A model generated the notes under the pieces. That model ran no database searches. It was not told the origin of the DNA and saw only the letters and a program-made list of their open reading frames with translations. Positions 23,553-29,636 of a stretch of DNA of 29,636 nucleotides are shown one piece after another. Numbering within the stretch: position 1 is the stretch's first letter; each line of letters starts with the position of its first letter. Source of the stretch: JBQTHP01 sp052389755 (GTDB lineage: Bacteria; Pseudomonadota; Gammaproteobacteria; Steroidobacterales; Steroidobacteraceae); contig JBQTHP010000180.1 of the NCBI GenBank assembly GCA_052389755.1, positions 1-29,636 of the forward strand, read 5' to 3'. Both the position numbers and the translations under genes were made by a program.

Positions 23553-24802
23553 TGTTCGTGTGCCGCGCGCTCGCCGGGATTGCCGAGCTGCGCGATGAGC
23601 GTGCGTTGCAGGGTCGGCATGTCCTTGTCGCCTCGGCCCGAAAGCCCGATGAGCACACGCTTGCCGCGGTTCGCAGCCGCCCAACGCTTCGCGCCCGCGA
23701 GAGCGTGGGCGCTCTCGAGCGCCGGCAGAATGCCTTCCGATTCGCTGCACTCCTTCACGGCTGCGAGCGCCTCGGCGTCCGTTGCGGTCTCGTAGCGGAC
23801 ACGGCCCGCGGCAAGCAGCAGGGCGTGCTCGGGGCCGACGCCCGGGTAGTCGAGTCCTGCCGACACCGAATGAGTTTCGTGAATCTGTCCGTCGTCGTCC
23901 TGCAGCAGCATCGAGTAGCTGCCCTGCAGAACGCCCGGCCGGCCGTGCGCGAGCGTCGCGCCGTGCTCGCCAAGCCCGCTGCCGCGTCCGCCTGCTTCCA
24001 CCCCGATGATCTCGACGGCGCGATCCGGGACGAACGAATGAAAGAGCCCGATCGCATTGGAGCCGCCGCCGACGCACGCGATCAACGCATCCGGCAGTGC
24101 TCCGGCCGCTTCGAGTATCTGCTCGCGTGCCTCCCGTCCGATCACGGCCTGCAGCTCGCGCACGAGGTACGGATAGGGATGCGGGCCCACCGCGGAACCG
24201 AGAAGGTAGTAGGTATCGAGCGGGTCGGACACCCAATCGCGCAGTGCCTCGTCGATGGCCGCGCGCAGCGTGCGATCGCCGCTCGTCACCGGCACCACGG
24301 TCGCGCCGAGGAGACGCATGCGTCCGACGTTGGGCGCCTGACGTTCCATGTCGACCTCGCCCATGTACACCGTGCACGGCAGGCCGACGCGTGCGCATGC
24401 GGCGGCGCTCGCGACGCCGTGCTGGCCCGCACCCGTCTCCGCGACGATGCGCGTCGCGCCGACCTCCTTCGCAAGCAGCGCCTGGCCGATCGCGTTGTTG
24501 ATCTTATGGGCCCCCGTGTGCGCGAGATCTTCGCGCTTCAGCCACACCTCGACGCCCCAGTCCGCGGACAGATGCGTGGCGGGCGTCAACGCAGTGGGCC
24601 GTCCGACCCACGTACGCAGCTCGCGCATGAAGCGTTGCTCGAACGCCGGCGCGTGCAGATGCGTGCGGATGGCGCTCTCGAGCCGATCGAGGGCCGGAAT
24701 CAGTGTCTCCGGCACGTAACGCCCGCCGTACGGCCCGAAGCGCCCGCGTTCATCGGGAAACCTTCCGGCGAGGATGTCCTCGAGCAGACGCGCGCGATCC
24801 AT
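23549..24802 (-). CDS. trpB: Tryptophan synthase beta chain
   Basis: Encodes 417 residues. A PLP enzyme condensing indole and serine to tryptophan. The PLP Lys is K100 in HTGAHKINN, and CVGGGSNAIG binds the cofactor phosphate. FGPYGGRYVPE near the N-terminus is typical, and length is normal. AGGAAA lies about 8 nt before the ATG. The 13 bp gap to trpF is the only real intergenic gap between structural genes of the operon. Confidence 0.98.
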   Translation of the reverse strand: MDRARLLEDILAGRFPDERGRFGPYGGRYVPETLIPALDRLESAIRTHLHAPAFEQRFMRELRTWVGRPTALTPATHLSADWGVEVWLKREDLAHTGAHKINNAIGQALLAKEVGATRIVAETGAGQHGVASAAACARVGLPCTVYMGEVDMERQAPNVGRMRLLGATVVPVTSGDRTLRAAIDEALRDWVSDPLDTYYLLGSAVGPHPYPYLVRELQAVIGREAREQILEAAGALPDALIACVGGGSNAIGLFHSFVPDRAVEIIGVEAGGRGSGLGEHGATLAHGRPGVLQGSYSMLLQDDDGQIHETHSVSAGLDYPGVGPEHALLLAAGRVRYETATDAEALAAVKECSESEGILPALESAHALAGAKRWAAANRGKRVLIGLSGRGDKDMPTLQRTLIAQLGNPGERAAHEQ

Positions 24803-24815
24803 GGTGGTGCGTTTC

Positions 24816-25406
24816 CTATGACGTCACGCGCGCGAACGCCGCGCGCGCATTGTCGGCAAAGCGGGCAATGCGCGCGACGCTCTTCACGCCCGCGCTTTCC
24901 TCGACGCCGCTCGATACGTCGACTCCGAACGGCCGGACCTGCTCGATGGCCGCGGCGACATTGTCCGGGGAAAGACCGCCGGCCAGGACGAGCGCGATTC
25001 GTCGAGCAAGCCTGGACGCCTCGGCCCAGTCCGTCGCCCGTCCCGCACCGCTGTCCGGACCTTCGAACAGCAGACGCTCCGGCAACGATGCGGGCACATT
25101 CTCGCCGGCGCGAACAACGGGCAGGACCGCGAGGCCGCGCGGAATGCGCAGCAACGAGAGAGCCGTTGCGTCGGCCTGCACCTCGTCAGGCTCAAATCGC
25201 TCCAGCACCTCATCGAGCAACGTCTGCGACGGCTGCCGCATCACGGCGATGCAGCGCACGTGTCCGCGGGCCGGGACAGCGAGCGCCACCGCCTGCTCCG
25301 GCGTCACTCGCCGCACTGATGGCGAAAACACGAAGCCGATCGCATCCACGCGCGCATCGATCGCTGCGGCGACGGCAGCCGGTGTCGTGAGCCCACAGCT
25401 CTTGAG
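24816..25406 (-). CDS. trpF: Phosphoribosylanthranilate isomerase; start codon apparently lost
   Basis: Isomerises N-(5'-phosphoribosyl)anthranilate in tryptophan synthesis. Homology begins at LKSCGLTTPAAVAAA (codons 25406 downward), which contains the expected catalytic Cys of the KxCGLT motif, and continues through DAIGFVFSPSVR, LVLAGGLSPDNV and GVDVSSGVE to the stop at 24816 (about 196 codons). The usual LLD acid region reads LLFEGPDSG. There is no in-frame ATG, GTG or TTG upstream of the homology. The first is GTG 25349, which would delete the CGLT motif. At 25413-25415 a GGG stands where GTG would restore a GTGA junction with trpC (see repeat R4). The coordinates give the homologous extent, not a proven start. 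Confidence 0.85.
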   Translation of the reverse strand, partial: LKSCGLTTPAAVAAAIDARVDAIGFVFSPSVRRVTPEQAVALAVPARGHVRCIAVMRQPSQTLLDEVLERFEPDEVQADATALSLLRIPRGLAVLPVVRAGENVPASLPERLLFEGPDSGAGRATDWAEASRLARRIALVLAGGLSPDNVAAAIEQVRPFGVDVSSGVEESAGVKSVARIARFADNARAAFARVTS

Positions 25407-26293
25407 CCCCCTCCCCCCCCCCCGCCTTCGGCACCCTCTCCCCCGCTGGCGGGGGAGAGGGAAGGGTGAGGGGGTCGCCGCGCGGCGCGACCCGCCGCGA
25501 GCATCTCGCGAACGAGCACCGCGGAATCGGGCGCTCGCATGAGCGCGCTGCCTACGAGCGCGAAGTCGTAGCCCGCGGCGGCGACGCGGGCTGCGTCGTC
25601 GGCCGTGGTCACTCCGCTTTCGGCTACGCGCGGCGCGCCGCGCGGCAGGCGATCCGCGAGATCGATGAGGCGATCGGGGACGATCTGCAGCGTCGCCAGA
25701 TCGCGGCAGTTCAATCCAACGAGCAGCCGCTCCCGCGGACGCGCCGCGAGCACCTCATGCGCGAGCTCGAGATCGTTCGCGTCGAACGCCTCCAGCAGCG
25801 CAAACAAGGCGAGCTGCTCCGTGGCGTCGAGGATCGCATCGAGCTCGCGACGCGTGAGCATGCGCAGGATCACGAGCACACCACCCGCCCCGGCGACGCG
25901 CGCCTCGAGGACCTGATAGGGATCCACGAGAAAATCCTTCCGCATCGCCGGAATCCGCAGTGGCGCGAGTGCTTTCGCCGCCCCTTCGAGATGCTCCATT
26001 GCGCCGTCGAACCGACGGGGCTCGGTGAGCACCGACACGCCGGCCGCACCGGCTCGCGCATACGCCGCGGCGCGCGCGCCTGCGTCTTCGCCTCCTGCGC
26101 GCGAGAGGGAACCCGCCGCAGGCGAGCGCAGCTTCACTTCGGCGATCAGATCGAACCCGTCGGCGTGGCGGGCGATCGACGGCGGCGGCGGCAGCTCGTG
26201 GATGCGCGCGCGCAGAACGGACTCCGGTGCGCGCCTGCGGGCCTCGGTCACGCGCGTCCGACTCCCGGCGGCCATCTCCGCGAGAAAGCTCAT
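25304..26293 (-). CDS. trpC: Indole-3-glycerol phosphate synthase with read-through tail
   Basis: Forms indole-3-glycerol phosphate from carboxyphenylaminodeoxyribulose phosphate. FDLIAEVKLRSPAAG contains the catalytic Lys, and PAMRKDFLVDPYQV, LVGLNCRDL, VAESGVTT and ALVGSALMRA are conserved. The ATG at 26293 overlaps the trpD stop (ATGA). The family-like part ends near AAGRAARR (about residue 265). Beyond it the frame runs through repeat R4 and then antisense-like into trpF coding DNA in another frame, ending at 25304 with 329 residues instead of about 265-290. A TGA expected at 25412-25414 is absent. The tail is therefore probably an artefact of a mutation or a sequence error. Confidence 0.93.
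   Translation of the reverse strand: MSFLAEMAAGSRTRVTEARRRAPESVLRARIHELPPPPSIARHADGFDLIAEVKLRSPAAGSLSRAGGEDAGARAAAYARAGAAGVSVLTEPRRFDGAMEHLEGAAKALAPLRIPAMRKDFLVDPYQVLEARVAGAGGVLVILRMLTRRELDAILDATEQLALFALLEAFDANDLELAHEVLAARPRERLLVGLNCRDLATLQIVPDRLIDLADRLPRGAPRVAESGVTTADDAARVAAAGYDFALVGSALMRAPDSAVLVREMLAAGRAARRPPHPSLSPASGGEGAEGGGGGGGSRAVGSRHRLPSPQRSMRAWMRSASCFRHQCGE
25407..25474. repeat. GGGTGAGGG-type palindromic repeat, copy R4, with altered G-tract
   Basis: The right end GGGTGAGGGG (plus strand, ending 25474), the CTCTCCCCC/GGGGGAGAG stem and the GCC-x-TCGGCAC linker match copy R2. The left end does not. In place of CCCCTCACCCG it has CCCCCT (25407-25412) followed by eleven C residues (25413-25423) and then G. 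The CAC that encodes GTG and TGA on the minus strand is therefore missing. Confidence 0.8.
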
Positions 26294-27327
26294 GCGGGAC
26301 GAGGCGCCATCGAGAAACCCGCCACGCCGTCGAGCACGTTGCGCGCCGCCCCGCTGTCGATTGCATGCGCGGCGCGCGCGATCGCCTCGCGGGGCAGGCG
26401 CGTTTCGCCCGCGACTTCGAGCGCCAGCGCGACACCGAGCAGCAGGCAATCGCGATAGGCACCCGCGGACTCATCCCCGCTCAGGGCGCTGCGAAGTGCG
26501 CGAGCGTTGTGGTGCGCATCGCCGCCGGCGAGCTGCGCGGCTGCGCAGCCCTGGAGCCCGTAGTCGGCGGGTACGCGTACTTCCACGTCCACGCAGCCGG
26601 GATGCACGTCGAATACGGTGAACGGCCCGACCGGGGTGGGCTCATCCCAGCCTTCCGCGCCGTGAATCACGAACGCGCGCTCCATCGGCAGGCCTGCGAG
26701 AGTGTGCGCCATGAGCTGGGCGACGTCGAGACTGTATGCGCCGATCAGGTGAAACGACGGCTCGGCCGGGTTCATGAGCGGCCCGAGAATGTTGAGCACC
26801 GTTCGCACGCCCATCGCCGTGCGCACGGGCGCGAGCGCCTTCATTGCGGGGTGATAGTACGGTGCGAACAGAAACGTGAAGTTCGTGGCCGCAAGGCATG
26901 CCACGGCCGCCTGTTCGTCGAGGGGAAGCGTAAGCCCGAGCGCTTCGAGCACATCGGCGCTGCCCGCGCGGCTCGACACCGAACGATTGCCGTGCTTTAC
27001 GACGGGCAAGCCGGAAGCCGCAGTCAGAAGCGCGGTGCCGGTCGAGATGTTGAGACTGCCGGAGCCATCGCCGCCCGTGCCGACGATGTCGATCGCCCGC
27101 AGATCGCGCGGCAGGTTCGGCCGGCGCGCGAGCCTGCGCATCGCGCGCGCGAAGCCGCGCAATTCGTTCGCGACCACGCCCTTGCTGCGCAACGCCGCGA
27201 GAATCGCGCCGGCCTGCGCGGGCGGCACGTCCGCGCCGGTCAGTGCCGACAGCAGATCATCCGCCTCCGTCTCGCCCAGATCCTGCCGCTCGAGCAATCG
27301 CTCGAGAGAATTACGCAGAGCTTGCAC
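26290..27327 (-). CDS. trpD: Anthranilate phosphoribosyltransferase
   Basis: Encodes 345 residues. Transfers phosphoribose from PRPP to anthranilate. DIVGTGGDGSGSLNIST is the glycine-rich PRPP loop, VKHGNRSVSSRAGSADVLEALG the KHGNR substrate motif, and NILGPLMNPA follows. GTG 27327 was chosen over the in-frame ATG 27354 because GGGAGG sits about 5 nt before it and because the product then has normal length. It overlaps the trpG end by 17 bp and the trpC start by 4 bp. Confidence 0.96.
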   Translation of the reverse strand: MQALRNSLERLLERQDLGETEADDLLSALTGADVPPAQAGAILAALRSKGVVANELRGFARAMRRLARRPNLPRDLRAIDIVGTGGDGSGSLNISTGTALLTAASGLPVVKHGNRSVSSRAGSADVLEALGLTLPLDEQAAVACLAATNFTFLFAPYYHPAMKALAPVRTAMGVRTVLNILGPLMNPAEPSFHLIGAYSLDVAQLMAHTLAGLPMERAFVIHGAEGWDEPTPVGPFTVFDVHPGCVDVEVRVPADYGLQGCAAAQLAGGDAHHNARALRSALSGDESAGAYRDCLLLGVALALEVAGETRLPREAIARAAHAIDSGAARNVLDGVAGFSMAPRPA

Positions 27328-27955
27328 GAACGCCTCCCGCAACCGTCTCCGCACGCCATTCGCCCGCGCGCAGCTTCAGGAAGTTGTCGATGAGCTTCGG
27401 GCCGTCGGGCGTCAGGATGCTTTCCGGATGGAACTGCACCCCTTCGACCGTGAGCGTTCGATGCCGCGCGCCCATGATCTCGCCTTCAGCGGTGCGAGCG
27501 CTCACTTCGAGCTCGGACGGCATGCGGTCCGGCGCCGCGATGAGAGAGTGATACCGGCCCACCTCGCACGGCTGCGGCAGCCCCGCGAACACCGTGCGTG
27601 CGTCGTGATGCACGGGCGATGTCTTGCCGTGCATCAGCCGCGCCGCGCGTACGACCTTTCCGCCGAATACCTCGACGATCGACTGATGTCCGAGACACAC
27701 TCCGAGCACCGGAATGCGTCCGGCGAACGCACGAATCATCTCCATCGAGATGCCGGCATCGTATGGCGTGCCGGGTCCGGGCGAAATGCAGAGGTGCGTG
27801 GGCTCGAGAGCGCGCGCCTCAGCGACGCTGATCGCATCGTTGCGATGCACGCGTACGTCCGCGCCCAGCACGAGAAACGCCTGCACGAGGTTGTAGGTGA
27901 ACGAGTCGTAATTGTCCACGAGCAGAAGCCGCGCTGCGCCGGTTGCGCGCATCAC
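27311..27955 (-). CDS. trpG: Anthranilate synthase glutamine amidotransferase subunit
   Basis: Encodes about 214 residues. Supplies ammonia from glutamine to TrpE, and the same subunit can serve aminodeoxychorismate synthase in some bacteria. VDNYDSFTYNL opens the class I amidotransferase domain, ISPGPGTP is the oxyanion region, GVCLGHQ has the nucleophile C87, and QFHPESI completes the triad. Either GTG 27955 (GTGA overlap with trpE) or the adjacent ATG 27952 can be the start. Confidence 0.97.
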   Translation of the reverse strand: MMRATGAARLLLVDNYDSFTYNLVQAFLVLGADVRVHRNDAISVAEARALEPTHLCISPGPGTPYDAGISMEMIRAFAGRIPVLGVCLGHQSIVEVFGGKVVRAARLMHGKTSPVHHDARTVFAGLPQPCEVGRYHSLIAAPDRMPSELEVSARTAEGEIMGARHRTLTVEGVQFHPESILTPDGPKLIDNFLKLRAGEWRAETVAGGVRASSA

Positions 27956-29334
27956 AGCCCCTCCTCCGCGAGCTTGAGGGCGCGCACGAGCGCAGCGCTC
28001 TTCGCGAGCACTTCCTCGTGCTCGGTTTCCGGCACGCTGTCTGCGACCACCCCTGCACCCGCCTGGTAGCTGAACTCGTCGCCGCGGAACACGAGCGTGC
28101 GGATGGTGATCGCCTGGTCCATGTCGCCGCTCGCGCCGAAATAGCCGACGGTTCCGCCGTAAAGCCCGCGGCTCACGGGTTCGAGCTCGTCGATGATCTG
28201 CATCGCGCGCACCTTGGGCGCGCCGACCAGTGTTCCGGCCGGAAACGCCGCCGCGAACAGGTCGAACGCGTCCCGACCCGGCGCGAGCGTGCCGTGCACG
28301 CCGCTGACGATGTGCATGACGTGGCTGTAGCGCTCGATCGCACGATAAGGCTCGACGCGCACGCTTCCGGCGCTCGCCACGCGCCCCAGATCGTTGCGCG
28401 CGAGATCCACGAGCATCACGTGCTCGGCATTCTCTTTCGGATCCGCGCGCAGCTCGGCCTCGCGCGCGGCGTCGACGGCGTCGTCTTCCGACCGCGGCCG
28501 TGTCCCGGCGATCGGCCGCAGCTGCGCGCGCGTGCCGTTCAGCCGCACCAGAGCCTCGGGCGAGGAACCGACGACCGTCACCTCGCCGAGCGCGCAGTAG
28601 TACATGTACGGCGACGGGTTGATGAGCCGCAGCGCGCGGTACGCCTGAAACGGATCGAGCGAATGACGACCGGCGAAGCGCACCGAGAGCACGAGCTGAT
28701 AGACATCGCCCGCGGCAATGTAGTCCTGCGTGCGCCTGACTCCCGCCAGAAACTCGGCGCGCCTCAGTGAGGCTTCGGGCGAGCCGCAGCGTCCAGCGTG
28801 CGCGCCGTCCGGCAGCGAGCCGCGCAGCGCCCGGATCACCTCGCGCCGCAGGGATTGCCGCTCGCTTTCGGCTCCGGCGTGCAGCAGCGCGATGCCGCGG
28901 GTGAGATGGTCGAACACCAGCAGGGATCGCGGCGCGACATAGTGCAGCGCCGGCGTTTCTCCGACCGGCGCGCGCGCGGGAAGGTGCTCGAAGAACCGCA
29001 CGACGTCGTACGAAGCGTATCCGACGAGACCACCCGCAAGAGGAACCGACGCGATCGCCGGCTGCGGAACGGGCGCGCGTGCGAGCGCATCGCGCAGGCT
29101 GCCGAGGAGCTCATCCCGCGTGCGCGGCATCGCGCGGCGCTCGCCGCCGATCGCAAGCCCATCGCGATCGAGCCGGACCTCGAGACAGTCCCCGAAACCG
29201 ATGAACGAGTAACGCGCGAGACGCTCTCCGCCCTCCACGCTTTCGAGCAGAAAGCGCGGCCGGAATGCAGCCAGCTTCATGAACGCCGAGACCGGCGTAT
29301 CGAGGTCGCCCCAGATGTCGAATGACGGTTTCAT
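27952..29334 (-). CDS. trpE: Anthranilate synthase component I
   Basis: Encodes 460 residues. Converts chorismate and ammonia to anthranilate with TrpG. FLLESVEGGERLARYSFIG is the N-terminal LLES motif involved in feedback inhibition by tryptophan, so allosteric control is expected. The C-terminal chorismate-binding domain shows GDVYQLVLS, GSSPEALVRL, IAGTRPRS, DPKENAEHVMLVDLARND and FPAGTLVGAPKVRAM. It is the first structural gene, beginning 8 bp after the attenuator U-tract. At 460 residues it is on the short side for the family. Confidence 0.97.
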   Translation of the reverse strand: MKPSFDIWGDLDTPVSAFMKLAAFRPRFLLESVEGGERLARYSFIGFGDCLEVRLDRDGLAIGGERRAMPRTRDELLGSLRDALARAPVPQPAIASVPLAGGLVGYASYDVVRFFEHLPARAPVGETPALHYVAPRSLLVFDHLTRGIALLHAGAESERQSLRREVIRALRGSLPDGAHAGRCGSPEASLRRAEFLAGVRRTQDYIAAGDVYQLVLSVRFAGRHSLDPFQAYRALRLINPSPYMYYCALGEVTVVGSSPEALVRLNGTRAQLRPIAGTRPRSEDDAVDAAREAELRADPKENAEHVMLVDLARNDLGRVASAGSVRVEPYRAIERYSHVMHIVSGVHGTLAPGRDAFDLFAAAFPAGTLVGAPKVRAMQIIDELEPVSRGLYGGTVGYFGASGDMDQAITIRTLVFRGDEFSYQAGAGVVADSVPETEHEEVLAKSAALVRALKLAEEGL

Positions 29335-29342
29335 GTGGCCGG

Positions 29343-29385
29343 AAAAAACGAAAAACCCATCACCGGTGTCGGCCGGAGATGGGTT
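29343..29385 (-). terminator. trp attenuator terminator hairpin with antiterminator alternative
   Basis: On the minus strand AACCCATC (29378-29385 side) and GATGGGTT (29354-29361 side) form an 8 bp stem, extended after one mismatch by a CCGG/CCGG stem with a 6-base loop. TTTTTCGTTTTTT follows and runs almost to the trpE ATG. This is a textbook intrinsic terminator between leader peptide and trpE. An antiterminator is also visible: CGGAGTGGG (29439-29447), two bases past the leader stop, pairs with CCCATCTCCG in the upstream arm (five pairs, one bulged T, four pairs). Ribosome stalling on the Trp codons would favour it. Confidence 0.88.
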
Positions 29386-29448
29386 CGAGAGCTTCGAAAA
29401 CCTTGCGTCGTCTAGATCACGCAGCAGCGCGCGAGCAGCCCACTCCGT

Positions 29449-29502
29449 TTACGTGCGGCGCCACCACCACGGGCGAAGCGGATTGAGCTGTTGTGACGAC
29501 AT
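29449..29502 (-). CDS. trpL: trp operon leader peptide
   Basis: A 17-residue ORF, MSSQQLNPLRPWWWRRT, with three consecutive Trp codons (the plus-strand CCACCACCA at 29461-29469) and a TAA stop at 29449-29451. Its position before an antiterminator/terminator pair and trpE makes it the attenuation leader: tryptophan shortage stalls the ribosome at WWW and lets trpE be transcribed. No clear Shine-Dalgarno precedes the ATG. Confidence 0.9.
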   Translation of the reverse strand: MSSQQLNPLRPWWWRRT

Positions 29503-29510
29503 TTGAGGGC

Positions 29511-29540
29511 AGTATGGCGGCGCGGCGGAGGAAGGGTCAA
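29511..29540 (-). promoter_or_regulatory. Promoter of the trp operon
   Basis: On the minus strand TTGACC (29540-29535, five of six) and CATACT (29516-29511, four of six) are 18 bp apart. The predicted start of transcription is around 29504, only a few bases before the trpL ATG at 29502, so the leader peptide would be nearly leaderless. No TrpR-type operator was recognised. Confidence 0.55.
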
Positions 29541-29584
29541 GGAGGGCGGCTACCGGCTTGCCGCGTAACCCAAACAGACCGCAC

Positions 29585-29628
29585 AAAAATAAAAAAGCCG
29601 GCAACACAGCAGACGAGGACACCCCGGC
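29585..29628 (-). terminator. Possible terminator of a gene beyond the right edge
   Basis: On the minus strand GCCGG (29628-29624) can pair with CCGGC (29601-29597), followed directly by TTTTTTATTTTT (29596-29585). The stem is short and the loop long (22 bases). The strong U-tract and the position just upstream of the trp promoter suggest termination of a minus-strand gene located past the window end. The stretch 29541-29584 shows nothing else. Confidence 0.4.
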
Positions 29629-29636
29629 CCGGACGC

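Noticed and set aside
25210..25434. 74-codon minus-strand frame starting GTG 25434 as a separate gene
   Set aside because: It is the third reading frame across the G-tract and trpF DNA. Its only interest is as a potential trpF start if the tract lost one base.
1..29636. CRISPR arrays, tRNA or rRNA genes, integrases, transposases
   Set aside because: No regularly spaced direct repeats, cloverleaf-like sequences or recombinase motifs were seen on either strand by eye.

Overview
This is a GC-rich, gene-dense bacterial window. It most resembles a Betaproteobacterium, and a Gammaproteobacterium cannot be excluded. The evidence is the ubiE-ubiJ-ubiB ubiquinone cluster preceded by a DUF971 gene, proteobacterial-type trp genes with a classical attenuator, and GGGTGAGGG-type palindromic repeats at gene ends. 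No tRNA, rRNA, CRISPR array, IS element or integrase was seen.

Region 1 (about 1-10.0 kb) looks like an accessory signalling island. It holds a class III nucleotide cyclase with TPR repeats, a Crp/Fnr-family regulator whose cyclic-nucleotide cassette looks intact, and an ATP/ADP-translocase-like transporter. It also has a secreted EF-hand-like protein, an exported PPP-type phosphatase fused to a degenerate kinase-like domain, and an exported protein with a kinase-like active site whose start overlaps the phosphatase stop. Two paralogous single-span small membrane proteins flank these genes. Three copies of a TGTCA-N6-TGACA palindrome (10-25, 6702-6717, 9655-9670) lie upstream of these units. 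The middle copy sits between the divergent transporter-regulator and phosphatase-kinase operons. My inference is a compact, self-regulated cyclic-nucleotide regulon.

Region 2 (9.9-14.7 kb, minus strand) is a three-gene operon: an NAD(P)H/FAD oxidoreductase with a C-terminal 2[4Fe-4S] ferredoxin (KorC-like), then 2-oxoacid:ferredoxin oxidoreductase gamma-alpha (KorA) and beta (KorB) subunits.

Region 3 (14.7-18.4 kb, plus strand) has DUF971, then translationally coupled ubiE, ubiJ and ubiB for ubiquinone biosynthesis.

Region 4 (18.4-21.0 kb, minus strand) has a HupE/UreJ-family membrane protein, a PpiC/SurA-like protein that seems to lack its rotamase domain, a thioesterase-like protein and a DUF2007 zinc-ribbon protein. 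About 530 bp of nested palindromic repeats follow.

Region 5 (21.5-29.6 kb, minus strand) is a complete tryptophan operon trpL-E-G-D-C-F-B-A followed by a coupled Bcr/CflA-type exporter gene. The leader encodes a 17-residue peptide with three consecutive Trp codons, an antiterminator and a terminator with a U-tract. At the trpC-trpF junction, a repeat copy has lost the GTGA that should end trpC and start trpF. Either trpF expression is unusual in this strain or the G-tract is misread.
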